In this document: piece after piece, positions 11,366 to 24,899 of the stretch | Numbering within the stretch: the stretch's first letter is position 1 | Layout of the letters: the number at the start of each line of letters is the position of its first letter | Assembly: GCA_004794785.1 (NCBI GenBank) | Contig: SJOL01009883.1 | Location: forward strand, 720,778 to 784,777 | Length of the DNA: 64,000 bases | Source: Opisthorchis felineus | Taxonomy: Eukaryota; Platyhelminthes; Trematoda; Opisthorchiida; Opisthorchiidae | Reading direction: 5' to 3' | The notes under the pieces: model-generated | Database searches by the model: none | What the model saw: the letters and a program-made list of their open reading frames with translations, nothing else | Told to the model about the DNA's origin: nothing | Program-made: the position numbers and the translations under genes

Positions 11366-14300
11366 AGGTTGTCCGGATGTTTCCAGCCCAAGTTTGCCTG
11401 CAGTTAAAATTCCTACTGCAAGTAAAGTTATCGTTTGCTGGAATCACAGGCGTCACTATGCAGTTGCTTCATCCGTATCTGGAAACCCTACCATGCCCAG
11501 GAGGTTTTGAACCTGCATCCCACGGCATGTAATTCGAGCACCTAAACTTTCGGCCGCAAGCGGTTTATCAGGGGCTGCGCGCACTTGGACAGGCTAACAG
11601 GCCGCTCTTCTGTCAGTCACCCAATTCACCTTGTGTGAATCCTTCTTCTGAGATTTCCACATACATTGCTTCACCAAAAGAAGATCTTCACTGAAAATTC
11701 CCAAATATACTCACACTATGCAGTGAAAATGTCTGAAATCCGCATACCTCAGTGGATGCCTAGAACGATGTTTTCGGTCTGCTATTCACCTCCTCCACCT
11801 TCCACTGCCGAACACATAATCCAGCTTCCTAGATCACCTGGCTCTCGCCAGTGAATCAAATATATCGTCGGATCGTAGGGGTGAAAGAGTGTCATGACGC
11901 CTCAGCTGACTCAAATCGGTGGCCAACACAGAGCCGCAAACTCTGGTCTTTCTTTTTCACCCAAGGAACTGTGGCTATTCGTGGGGTTTACCGGCCTTAT
12001 AACACTACCTTTCGACGTTTATTCAATTATCTATATAGCCTATGACGAGGAATTCGGCGCGGATGTAATCCAATAAGAGGTGTATCGCTGGTGTCCACTT
12101 CGTACTCCAGCAGCCTGGTACCTCCTTGCCCCTCTCGGCTCAGATGAAGGCGCTGAGTCTTTCCGGAATAATGCGCCTCAGTCTCTGAAGCTATCCTTCG
12201 TCTGCACCCGTAGTACTCGCCTCCAAAGGAGTTTCAACGTATCCACATTTGAACCCAACGTTGGGTTGTGGAAGTTGCGGCCTGGTCCGGTGAGCAAAAA
12301 TTTTCGTTCGGTGGCTGACTTCATTAACGCCTCATCTATCTTTTGAAATCCAAGTAGAAATCCGGTCAGCATAAAAGGTCGTGGTCTTCAGTGCGTCTGA
12401 ACGCCATTTAGGATTCAAGAAGTCATATTCTGATGACAGACCAGCTATTTTGACTGCGGTGAACACTTATTACGTTTTCGCTTGAGTTCCTCTCCACAGA
12501 CACCAGGGGGCCTTCCGGTTGTTCTTTCTGGCACATCTCGAATCACGCACCGGCTTCAAAATAAGAAAGCTTCGGAACGGTCGTGTTTTTATGAGGACAG
12601 ACGCTTCTACACTGCCTGGAAAAATGGCTATCAACAAAAGTGGCAAACCATCCCTGATTCTGGTGGCTGACACCGCGGAATACTTATAAGTTTACCTTAC
12701 TCACAGGTACTTTCAGCCTGCTGCCGTCTGTTTTATACTGATAAGCTTAGACGCAAGCCAAAAGAGTTTTAACGGGTGACGCAGCGCCTAACAGATGGCT
12801 GCAACAGCTGACCAACAGACACAATTTTGCTCGACTGTTGGTCTAACAAACGGTTCAGTTGTGCTGGCCGGAAGGCATACTCCTCCAGCGAGGGGCGACG
12901 GCAGCCCTAATTTTTATACTATTCCCGTCGTGGATAATGTAGTATCTGGTGGTACTACGGTGGTCTAAGTATGTCCTGTGCACAGCTGGGTATGAAGCAG
13001 TTTCAACTACCTTTGCAAGAGCTCTCCTCTAAGGCATTTCGCCAGAGTCCCTTTCAACCTCACGGAAGGCAACCTAGTGAATTGCCCGTGCAGACGCCTT
13101 TGCTTCTTAGCCTGGTTGCTAGTGGAGCCGTAGAATTATCATCAATACTCTTCTGAGATGTGTTTGACAATTTTGCAACATGGTGTAACGTTTCTAGGAC
13201 CGTCCGGTTGTCAAAATGCCTGTTGCTTCGGCTTTATCAGGGGCCTCTGTTTCCAACAGTTACAACGCCGCCTCTTCTCGGCGTTCGCATGGATACCTTT
13301 TGATAAAGCCATCTGATTCCAGCAAGAACATTTGTCTCATACTTCAACATCCTCGGGACCGTGATTGATGAATCGGATCCCGCATGAGAAAGGGGCGATC
13401 AAGAATTCTGGTTGTGGTAGGTAGAATCCGCAGTCAAGTTTTTTTCGGCTCCCCTCGTGGGCACCACGTTATCTGGTTTAATGTTTTCTCTAGAGCTACT
13501 GATTATTCTGGCTTGACAATTAAAATTTTATGCTTGTGAGACGCACAAGTTCATCACTTTGAACGAATATCTTCATATACACGCTGATGTAATTAGGGCA
13601 TCAGAATGCTTCTGCACGGAGTCGGCTTTGATCCATGTACCCAACGCAGTCCGACATCGTTTTGACGCCGGCCTTAGTCGGCCGCTCCAACTCGGGTGTA
13701 ATTTTCCTCTCCTGTTTTCAGCTGTGATACTAACCATTGCCCTCTGGTCACGAAGCGCGATCAGCAGTAACTTAGATTCTTGTACGGATCTGGCCGGGAC
13801 CTACTTTAGGAATAATTTATCCACTAGGGTCTAATTAATTGAGATTTTTAGAGAACCACCATCTATCAGGCGAAAATCTGACAGTCAACAGTAAAGTAAC
13901 GTACAATGGACCCATTCATCGACAGGTGAAGTATACTGCTTTTTGTAAAATAGAAAAATTGCCCAAAAACGAGAAGTTTACTATTGATGCGTAAGTAACT
14001 AAGAAGACTATAGGCTTCTTTGCGGCCTTCGTCCTTCATCTGTACCACCGTCGGTACCCTGGGGTCTCCGGTGTGTGGAGGTTAGTTTCTAGATAATCTG
14101 GACAGCTGCCCTCCACGGTGACTCTTCACCGAAAATGAACAGCTGGATTTTTCTAGGAAAATATAACCCGCATCTTGTCCAGCAGTTGGAGATGCGTGGC
14201 TAGCCTACCCAGTTGTGCATGCTCAAATGGAGTTCCCACGACGGATGTTTTGCCACTAGTCGCACGCGTTCTCATTTCCTTCTTCAGGAATTATAAAAGG

Positions 14301-14380
14301 CAGTTTTAACTACCAGGTAAGCACAGCGCAGCGCGTATTTTATATAGTCGGGACAAAGTGCGCCGGTGCGACCGCCTCGC
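11366..14380. other. No gene recognised
   Basis: About 3 kb contain only short open frames (for example 12080-12346 plus and 13559-13834 plus) with no motifs or splice-bounded exons that I can support. The nearly coincident frames at 12470-12673 on both strands are mirror shadows. Confidence 0.35.
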
Positions 14381-17255
14381 CCTGGACGCACGATGCTTTT
14401 TCCTGCAAAACATTTGTAGGTGGAATAAAACTTCTTAGGTCAAAGCGTGGTATTTTGTTGCATAGGTGCTCAGACCAAAAATCACACTAATCTGCCTTCA
14501 TTTTTACGCACGTTGTTTTGATTGATCTCTGTTCAAAATATTTGGCGCACATTCGAATTTCAACTTGCTGTGCTATGACTTCGGAAGTGGCTTCACACGA
14601 GTTTGTTGAGAAATTTGGGGCCGTATCCTTTTCATACTTCGCGCCATTTGAGAGGGTTTTAAATCGATACATAAAGGATAATTATGTGGTATTTGTGCGT
14701 TCCTCCAGTAATCCGGGCACCAACGCTGTTCTGCGTTACGAATGGATTTACTACAAATGAAGCAGGCCCACCTCCAGGAGCGACGAAAAGTCGGGGAATC
14801 CATGAAGCTAGTAAGCTGAGCCTGTTTTGTATTTAAAAAACAGCGCTCGAGGCACCGGCTGTCAAGTTCGGTTTTGTCTACGGAGGCAAAGAAAGCACCT
14901 AGCAGTCACCTCTTATTTTCTTGAACACAATCATAAGTTGTCAACGTTTTTGTACGATCGGCTTCCGATCAATCGACGGCTAACGGAAGACGATTCGGGC
15001 ACGTGCAGGGCACTTCTGAAATATGGAACGCCGTCGCGTGAGGTGCGGCAGTTTGTGGCCGATGAATTCGGCAAGATCCTTACTACTAAGGATATATACA
15101 ACTACCGCCAGAAGTGTTGACCGGCTATGTTGAGTAGGTGCCGCATAGTTGCGTTTTATTGTGGCAGATGGTATGCCTTCGGTCCTGGCTAAACTTCGGG
15201 AGACCGGACGCGTGCTGGTGTGGCAATTATAGGAGGGTCATTATAGCCACATATGTTTCTCCCGATGGTGGCAGATAGCGTTGTTCCGACGCTTTCCAGA
15301 TGTCGTTAATGTAGACGGAACGCACGCAACAAACCGTTTTGGGTGAGTTTTTTTATAGTACCTATTATTTGGCCTTTAGATACAAGCTGTATACTTTCGT
15401 GATAACGGACAGCATGGGTACCGGTCGTCCGGTTATGTATGCCTTCGTGGAAAGTGAACAGTTTGCACCTATGCGTAGACTGTTTGAACTATTCAAGGAA
15501 ATCGTGGGAGAAGAGTATGCAGTTAAGACATTCGTTATGGACAAGCTGGCGGCGCAAATGCATGCTGCAAGAGTAGTGTTCGGCTGTGATATAATGCTGT
15601 GCTATTTTCATGTCAGAAAAGCTATCAGGAAGCACGTATGTATCATGTTATAACCATTTATTTATGGTCATAGACACACTCTGCAAACGGCCGGCACATA
15701 TTCCATCGCATGGCACGCCTGGACAACACCGTACAGTAGGTTGTTATTTATCATAATAAGAGCACGCAGATTCCGCCAAGATCTGCAAATACTGCGCCGC
15801 ACTGATCCACGATTTCTATCTTATCTAACGGCCCGCTGGTTGTACATTACCCGAACATGGGCCGTACACGCACAGTCCGGAATGGTCCACTTTGTTAATG
15901 TGACTAACAACCGCCTGGAGAATGCTAACGGCCGCCTCAAAGACCGCGTTCACCACCCCGACACACTGGAGCATGCCATACAAAAGGTATCCCGGCACGC
16001 CGAGTGGCTCACGCGAGAATCCGAGATGCATACGTCGTATCATTGTGACCGACGGCAGATATTGGAGGGTGACAGCTACTTTCTGAACATGGTTTGTCGA
16101 ATGACGACGTATGCCTGTTCTCTCGTTTTGAGGCACTTGGGGCCGCGACCGCCAAGACTGCACTATGATGGTATTGGAACAAACAAGGTGAGGTTAACCT
16201 ACGTTAACTAATTCATAGTTTGTGGTGCAAACACCCAGGTGCACGCAGACGGTTGACACCGGTGCTAGAGAATACACATGCCCCTTTTACCAGGCCATGT
16301 GGCTTCCCTGCATACTTCTGTTCTCTGTATTTAGAGATCAGTAGGTCCCAAGCAGTAAGGAGTATTTTTTATAGAATTATTCTTAGCTTGCTTCCCAATC
16401 CACCAACGGTGGCTGCCGGTTTGCAACCTACCAGAAAAAGGTGTACCCCTTACACTTGTTCCCAAACCACCGCCGACAGCTTCAGACGGCCTTCGTAAAC
16501 AACTGAACAGAGTGGTGGATAGGCTTCAGAAGCTGGAACCCAGGAGGGCCACAGCCATCTTTAAACAATTCATTGCTCAGGGGCATATCCTGCTGCGACA
16601 AGGCACAAAGTCTGCAACCGAGGGCCTGCCGTCGGTGGTCGAGGATACTGCACCTCAACCGAGATGGCGGTCTAGGGACACCGACTTGAGCGTTTGTGTG
16701 CTCTGTGACCGGCCGACTACTACTAGTGACCGCTGGTGCCCAGCCGATCGTGTATCATATCACGTCGATTGGTTCGTTCAGCTGTCCGCTATGCTCGACG
16801 ATTTCTCGCCAATATTGATCGCGGCTTACGCAAGTTACACTGGCAACAGTAATCATCGGGCAAAACTTGTTTACAATAATGGTACCTTCTTATGTTTCGC
16901 GTCCACAAGGGCCATGTAGATTCTAGTATGTTCAGAAAATTATTTCAGCTGCAAATCTATCTCAAAAAACTGTCCACTGTAAGTGAGTCATCTTTTTCCG
17001 CAATTCGCGATTTCTTATCACATTAGGTAACGTATTCACAGTCGGTGGTGTTTATTGACCTTGAGGATTCGCACACTTAAACAAATCACCAATGTAGGTA
17101 ATTCGCATAATGCATGTAAATGTACATTATACATAAACATTCTACAGAATGAAGGGCAGCCCCGAAAACGTCGTAGCTTTCGAGAAATCGATTCCATTGT
17201 GCGAATACTGAGGGGCCGTGTAACCTTACTTGGTTCTGAAGAAAATTAAATCCCG
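14381..17255 (+). mobile_element. MULE-type DNA transposon
   Basis: The limits are set by similarity to the second, deleted copy at 24900-25975 on the minus strand. The shared 5' end begins near CACGATGCTTTTTCCTGC (14386), and the shared 3' end fades near 17250 after AAACGTCGTAGCTTTCGAG. Between them lies a transposase with a FAR1/FLYWCH-like DNA-binding region, a MULE DDE core and a degenerate SWIM finger. I could not identify convincing terminal inverted repeats or a target-site duplication. The element is therefore assigned by its transposase and by the two-copy comparison. Confidence 0.8.
14575..16916 (+). pseudogene. MULE transposase with five mini-introns, recently decayed
   Basis: The enzyme would excise and insert the element. 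Five GT-AG introns restore one reading frame: 14811-14843 (33 nt), 15134-15167 (34), 15343-15379 (37), 15636-15673 (38) and 16188-16218 (31). Domains in order: a FAR1/FLYWCH-like region ending LEHNH near 14920; the catalytic core with DGTH (Asp 15314), VMDK (Asp 15540) and NNRLEN (Glu 15918), so the DDE triad is intact; CYFHVRKA near 15600; and a SWIM-like finger near 16270-16340 where the C/H ligands read TC...LPCIL, the His being lost. Defects are TGA at 14758, 14803 and 15118, TAG at 15230 and 16342, and a frameshift near 15740. An open C-terminal part continues at 16512-16916. The ATG at 14575 is my choice; 14518 is also possible. Confidence 0.8.
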
Positions 17256-20200
17256 CCGTATCCAACTTGTTTTACTGTGCAGCAGTAATTGGGCACAAGT
17301 AACTTGATATCGCCTTAGGCCCCCGGCGGCTGCAAGCATAAATGATGCGGCTCATGTAGGCCACGAAGTTATCCGGCTTTGTGTCAACTTAGATCCTTGA
17401 TACCACGCGGTATTCGCGATGCCATCCAATTCTGGGTTTGTATTCTGGATGCGCGATGTCCGACGTGAGCAGCACCGAAAACTAAGAATAGGTCTGGAAA
17501 GTCTAGAACAGTTGTACTAGCCAGAAATAACTTACTGGTCCCACTGGGATTAGGATACTTGTCCTTCCGGCGTTTGCGGACGCACGAGCTGCAATCAGAA
17601 GGTGTTTGGGTAAATTCCAGGACGGCCAACTGTCAAACAATCTGTAAATTTGAGGACAGCTTTTATGATGGTGTAGAGCCAATCGGTTAATCTTCTTCCT
17701 CCAAGTAGTCATTACTGGGTATCGAAGTCATTTTGGAAATTTCATAGCAATAATGGCATACACTGAGGAGAAATTTAAGTCATTCGCCGCTCTATTCTCA
17801 AAAGCTTCGTCTCAGTCTAGGTTTCAAAACCACTATCAGGCTTACCTTGTTTACCTCAATTGTAGTTTTTCGATCTCCACTTCCAAAGAGACCTATTTCC
17901 GTGGCTCAGGCAGGGCTCCAACAGAGGCTGAAACTTTGTGTGTTCACTAAAGAGCCAGGCCGTTGTAGAGCGGTATATTGTTCAGGACCTTTATTGGAGA
18001 TCGATGTGAAAGATGGCGGGGTAACCAAGCTTTCAGTGGAAAGGGTCTCCTGGATATGAGTGACTTACTGCAGCAAAGAATTTCTCCTGGGATCCCAAAG
18101 TCTAGAACGGGCGAAGCAGTGGAACCCGTGGAGCGTGTGAACTGTCACTGTTATTGTCTGTTTTGCGAAAACTCAATCAGGCTCTCGAACGGAGGCCCAG
18201 GCTTGAAGCTGGACAGACAGCGGTTGAATGGTCATTGGCCTATTGCAAATGAACGCCTGGTTTCAAGCAGATACTCTGTGTTTTAGCAGCACGTAAAGTT
18301 TTGCCAACACTATTCGTCACGCAAGTCTCTTGCATCTAGTTTTCCACAAACCACAACGTACGATTGACTATCAAAACACCCACTTTAAATAACTAAATGT
18401 ATGTGTCAAAATGGAAGGCCGGCGGCACTCAGCACATCTAACATTCTGTATAACTTTGTTTAAAGCGCAGGATCGAGAAAGATTTAAAATTCCCTTAAAT
18501 GTGCTTTTATTCAAGAGGGGTGTAACAAGGTAGCGAAAAGCTGCCAGCTGAAGGTGGAAAAATGTGGGCGCCCGAAAATCTAATAGGGTTCACTAGGTTG
18601 TCATTTCCAACGTCAGACTAGTTACTACAGATCATAAAAGGCGACCAGCTAAGCGAGTTGACTGCAGCTTGTCAGTTTTTTTTATAAACCCTTTCATCAT
18701 CAAGAGCAGTCGGTTAGCGTCCAACCATCTGCTGCATGTACCGAGCCCAAGTTGAGTGCTTCCGCTCGTTCGTGCTCCATATTTGTATGCTAAACACCGT
18801 GCTATATCCATAAATGGGCAACGAAATAACTGTGTAATCCAGTCTCTCCACTGCTCATCACGCGCGTCCTAATACCCTCTCCTCACACTCTGATTAGTTT
18901 AGTTGTCACGCCCAACCTGCTGTGTTTTTTTCATACAGTGGTCTACAGGATTGTCTGGAGTCCCACTTTGGAAGATAAATTTTCTTCCAGCTTCGCCGCA
19001 GCTACCAAATGTTTTGTTGTTGGATGCGTCACTTCCGGGGTAAAACAAACGTCTTTTTCGTTCCACACTTAGCCTCATCACTTTGCACTTTGCACCCTGC
19101 TAGCAAGACTCGTTTGTCTGATGCCCAGGGGAGTCAGTTCAATCCTCAGATTCCTGATATAGTAGACACCTGTAGGCCAGAACGCTCGTCAACCAGTACT
19201 GAGCAAAGCCGGTATTCTACCGCATCATAGCACTTGATGTCACACAATTACTAAGCAAATCATGCTTCGCAAGTCCACCCCCGTGTGTGGAAAAAGGAGA
19301 GCATACTTTTGATGTGGACGAAGCTACTCGGTTAAGAGGCCAAAATTGCGTGCTTGCGAATGGGTTTGTGAACAATTAAGAAGGTTAATAATTGGTCAAA
19401 TTGAAGGGGAATTCAATAAGAAGTAGGCTTCATGCCGTATGAACGGCGAAAGCTTAATTTGACGGGTAACCACATCTTGCCTGCGATTTATTCGCCATTC
19501 TGAATGCGAGGGATCCCGTCGCTTCTTTCGCAGTAGTAACCTCAAAGACCCGGTACAATCAAAAATTTACCCCATTCCTCATCAGTTCCGGACCAGATGT
19601 GACCACAGAGTGAGCAAAAAATGCTTACTGAACCCTAGTGTTCTTCAGGATAGATCTGATGCAAAGGGAGATCATAGGGCTCAATTTACTTGTGGCGTAA
19701 CCAGATGAAGGTGGCAGAAGCGGTGACCAAGCTGACGAGAGAGTCACGTTTACATAGGTTTAGGTGCAAGCCAGCAGGGCAGTTTAGACGGCTATGGGCT
19801 TTCTGAATGCCTTTGCCATAACTTTAATGCTAACCCTCTTTCATCTGCCGCGGTTTTGCTCTCAAGAGGCAGATAACAAAGCATGGTTAGGAGCTTAGGC
19901 AGTAGACTAAAACTGTCCAGGGCCGACGGTTGTGTATTTGGGGAGTTTCTGAAAATCTGTATGATGCCTTGAATTGCACGACTTTAGGTGACCTAAAATC
20001 TCGTCATAGACACAACCACTAGCGTGCCCTTGAGGAAAAAATAGAATGCTGAAACTTCTTGTTGTTTGATTGACCTCATAGAAATTTAAAATTTCCAAAA
20101 CCCTTAGTGGAAGTTAGATGCAAAGTTTGTTTTATAGAGAAACCGCATATTCCATAATCAAGCATCAATGTACGTGAAGGTGATGGAGGTAATGGCAGAG

Positions 20201-23200
20201 AAAATTTATAAGAGTATGGCATAGTAAATAGTGGTTACCATTTAACGGTTACCTGGACGTGGACATTTCTATCTGCACAAAATGTTTCAGAAGTGGAACG
20301 CGCCAAAGTATATCCCACGCCTTTATTCATTTTTACGTGTGCATAGTAGGAACATTTTACGTTTTAATACACAGTGTCTTAGGGAACTCCATGAAGCAAA
20401 GTACTTGCAGCCAATTTCACCATGTGACTGTGAGCTACCTGGTTGTTTGCTGTGAGTAGAGTTGGGATAGGACTAAAAATCTATTAAATAAGAACGCCAG
20501 TCTGTGGTAGTCTGAGTCACCCTTTAGACAACTGGTATAAATTTTTACGTTCTTATAACTCCCATACTGAGCTTCTATTAAACTCAGTGCCATCCAAAAA
20601 ATGCTTAAATGTTTGCATTTTTTTACCTGTGCATCGCAACTATCATGCATGCATTATTCGCAGTTTTCCGCTATAACCCCTGGTTCTTCTTAGCCAACCT
20701 GTTGAAAGGGGGTTAATCGGATCAATACAAGCATCATTGTCTCATAGTGTTTTCTCATTGATGCCACGTCACGCAAAACAATGCAGTGCCGTAGGAAAGT
20801 TCTGCTGTTATTCAAACCACCGGTGCTGTAGAATTTGTGCCTGCGGGACTTATTATACGCGGCAGTGCGCGTTCTTTTTCTTTGTGATATCGATTCTCGT
20901 AGCAACATGTGTAGGGATAGCAACATCCGAATAAAGTTAGCCATGCGAAACGCTTGTGTGATTTGTTGGTTTACACTTGGCTAAAGTTGGTTAGCCAGCC
21001 ATGAAAAATATTATAACATCTTTGACATTTACCCATAATATCCGTCAACGGAGTGCGGTCCCACGTGGTCTCTCACCCTCGTCAAATAAACTTTGAACCA
21101 AGAATCTCATACTGCCTTGTCAGGCGCACATGAATTTCGCCATACTCAGAGATTCGCACGCCTGACTGAAGGCTGGAAGTGAGAATGTGCTGTGTAGTTA
21201 GCGGCACCTGGCTAATTGAAAGCACACCACGTGGGTCTCGTCCCATGCGGGTCTTGAATTTACACAGTAATGTGCTCCGCATGCTGATTCCCAGTGAAGA
21301 AGAAACTGTGTCGGGTACACCAGTGATTATTATCTCCGTTTATTCTAAAATGTTTGGAGAACGAAGTTTTTAGCTCGCCAGGACTACTCGAAAACTTCTT
21401 CTGACGAAGATTGTTTTCAAAACAGCTAGCCATTTTCATGACTGAACGTTAGGAAACAGCACTTGAAAGCATCTCCCAAAACCCTCCATAAAAATTTAAA
21501 TGAAATCACTGGCTAAATTCAAATATTTTAATTTAGACTGGTTGTCCGGCCAAAATATCACAGATTTGATTATCAAGATTTTGGTCCTTGTAAAAGATTC
21601 CCTAATCAGTCTAAAACGTAGGTGCTAGGCGAACACGTATATAGTGCTTTATCTGCTGGCTGGTGCATATCGTGCACAGAATTGGACGTAAAAGAAGCGG
21701 ACCAGGTACAGTAAAGCAGATATGGAACGGAAAACGATTTGGTACCAGATAGCGATAGTTGTCTAACATGAGTGAGAAGAATGGCTCGACGTGTGTTGTC
21801 GTGATGCATGAGGCGGTAATAAGTCCATTTTGTTGGACGAACTTGACACTGCCTTATGCACTTAGTACCGATTTGGCAACCACAGGTACATGTAATACAT
21901 GCTAAGCAAAGCGCCTTGCCCCTAGTAACGCGTCAGGCTAGCGGAAATGGAAAGAAACTATTAAATCCTTAAGTGGAGATGGAGAGCCGAGAGCATTTCA
22001 TTAGCTTTCTTATATATACTTGGTGGCACCACATTCACACTCAAACTGAATAAAAACGTAAGCACTGTGCTATTTTAACATTTGGAAGACGCAGCTGAGG
22101 ACAGTGTCAAATTTTGGGGAAGTTAAATTTAGGTTTTGCAGCCGCAGGAAGCATATGAGTGAAGGTTTTCTAGCGCTCGTTTCGCCTATCATTACCATCA
22201 TTAATATTATTTTTACAAATGAGCTGCAGCATTGAACTGAGTCCCATGCCGTCTGGTTTTTACAGCGGACCAATTCCGAGTAACTCGCCAGACACTGGGT
22301 AAACAAGGGGATTTGTTGTAAATCAGCGTTTTGTAGCTTCCGCCGCCTGTTTTATTGATAAAGCTGTGTGCAATGTTGGTTGCACCCTACAGGACAACCC
22401 ACCGTTACTAGCAAACACACGACCACATATAATTAATAATACGTGCTTTACCAGAAAGAGCTTACCTTCTTCTATGTTGTTAATCTCCAATCGCTCTTAG
22501 TTGCACAAACAACCACAGAATATACCCCTGAAATAGTCTATCAGCGAAACCGGCCCCGAATCTCTCCAGCTGGAAGGACGCAGTGCTTGCAAATATGTTG
22601 TACTATGGGGCTCAAACTTTCCTTAATCCTGCTTAATTTCTCGGGAAAAGGTTTGTTGCCAAGAGTAAAAAATGGCACAATTTTCATTACTGAAATGGAA
22701 CACAACTTTGAGAGCTCTTTTCACTTACCCAGACGGAAAATTATACCGGAAGAATTTTTGCAGATTTACTTTTCAGAGCAGCTATATTATCGGTTTCAAA
22801 GAGGCAAATCAACCTGAAATATAGGCTCAGTGCAATCGTCGTTCTTCTGGAAATAAACAAAAGTGTATCATTATTTTTAACGCTATTCAAGTGGAATTGG
22901 GGTGTGAACGTCTTGTAAACTGGTGTTGACGAGTTGTTTCCAGTGAAAACCTCAACACATGGTCAGAAATTAAGCAGGTCGTTTATCGCGAATCACGCTA
23001 CAGAAGGAAGTTGATACAAGCTTGTTGTTAATACGACAGATTATAGGAAAAAAGATGTGTGGTCTTGAAGATTGACCATCGGGAAATTTGTGCTCGAAAG
23101 CCGCCAGTGGTCGGTGTTCACCGCCCCAATAACGACCGGCGCGTGAGCACTCAAATGGAAAAAATAGCAAAACAGAAATTACCGGTTTACTTTAGCAGTG

Positions 23201-24899
23201 AATGAGTTGGATTCGGTGGACGTGGACATTCAGTTGTTTTTTTGGCTACGTTGTTTTCCGAAAGGCGCTGGATTCGGCCATCCAGAGGTGAATGCTCCAC
23301 CAGCTACAAGCCCTTCGCATCTTAGTTAAGATCCGCATGTTGATAAATTATTTTGCTAAGGGTGAGGAGGCTCTGATTTTAACGGGGAAAGACGGTGAGT
23401 GTTATGGTTTCAAACAGTACCGGTACACAGGAGTTCATTTAACCAAAATGCATAAAATTTTGATCTTTGAAGTATGTAACTTAGCTGTTCCACCTTTAGA
23501 TGACATACTGTTTGCGGATTTACCCAAGGAATATCTTTCGTCAGAAGCTGCCTTGTTGCTACTAGCACGTGTCTGAAGACTTGCGGTTGGCCTAATACGC
23601 TTAAAGCTGAGCTCCTGAAGTCGTAAGCAACTGCCTACCTTCCGTAGAGCATAAACAGATGTCTTCGACTAAGCTCAATCCACCACTCCAGGCATCCAAG
23701 CTTCTTTAACTTGGCGATGGTCTTGAAGGCATACAGCACTTTGCTTTGCTTTGAAGGATTTGGCAGCTGCTAGGCACCTGTTTTCACTGGATGGAACCCA
23801 CTGTTTAGGCCTTGCACAAAATTTAAAGAGCGTTATAGCCCTGCTCAAGCCGGAGAGGTGGGATGGGTTTCTAGTACCAAGAGGATACCTCATTAGGAGG
23901 GCCTCAGATGTGTGGGCTTGTTTGGTCTTCCACTACGTATGACGCGTGGTAGCTCAGTACAACCAAGCCAAATGGCCATCGTTTACTTAGACATACAGCC
24001 GAGTAGTTGCGGAGACAAACGAATATTATTTAGGGACCCGCCAGATTTCTGAAACGCCGTGCTCGGAACTAAGCGGAGACAATTCTCCAACAAACCGTAG
24101 CTGTTTTGAGGGACAAATTTCCGAACGGGGTTTTTAGGCAGAAGCAAAAAATCATCGTGGACAAAATGCTGTTTCCGCACCACACTGGAACCTGGGTGTC
24201 TGAGTGAAGATATTGGTTGCGGACCTATGAGGAAAAATGAAAACCCAGAACAAATTATTCTCTACATAAAATGGATATCGGAAAGTGAGTCGTTTAGATA
24301 GCGCCGAAAATAGCACAAGTGATCTGCAGTCCAAGAAAAAATGGTAAGATAGATGCGCCTAAAAAGAACTGAGCTTCCAGGTTCATATGGAGAAGATGGA
24401 ATTTCGCATAAACTTAAACAGAGCAAGTGGCACTTGATGGAAACCTTGTGCCCTGATAACGAAAATTCTAAAGAGTGGTTGAAAGTTGACTGCCTTAACG
24501 TTGCTCAGCCCGTTTCTGAGAACGTCACGCCAATAGGGTGACGACTTGAAGCTTTGCTTTGCGTACAGGCATGCTGATAAGCAAGCAGAGTTCAGCAACT
24601 GAAGGTGGCATTTCTTAAAGTATCTCATTCATTCTGTCATAGACTTGGTTTATTTGTCTTGTTATCTGGGGCCACTGAGGACCAAGAGCACCCACCCACT
24701 GATGTGTACACTGGACCCCAGATGAACTTTGATGAGGTCGCATCAAACATCCGCCGTCTTCCGATACCATCATATTGGAATTATGTGCACCAATACAAAC
24801 TTGTCGTAGTGAATCCGACTGCCCCAAAACGGCTGACACGCAACTCAACCCGCGATGTTTATTCCGTGGGTTCATTCTTGGAATTATTTACGCAGGGAC
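17256..24899. other. Long stretch without a supported gene
   Basis: Frames of 60 to 125 codons occur on both strands (17753-17950, 22443-22817 and 23292-23576 on plus; 22070-22306 on minus), but none carries a motif I know or sits between good splice sites. A THAP-like scrap near 18990 is listed separately. I see no element shared with the rest of the window here. Confidence 0.35.
18987..19060 (+). pseudogene. THAP-domain-like N-terminal scrap
   Basis: The plus frame reads TKCFVVGCVTSG and then TSFSFHT before a stop. THAP zinc fingers, found in P-element-type transposases and some host regulators, start with Cys-x(2-4)-Cys and a conserved S-F-H-x-F-P turn, which this resembles. There is no initiating Met in frame, and the downstream Cys-x-x-His pair cannot be found. 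If real, it is only a fragment. Confidence 0.25.

Noticed and set aside
15825..16163. Minus-strand ORF of 112 codons
   Set aside because: It is the antisense shadow of the MULE catalytic exon that contains NNRLEN.
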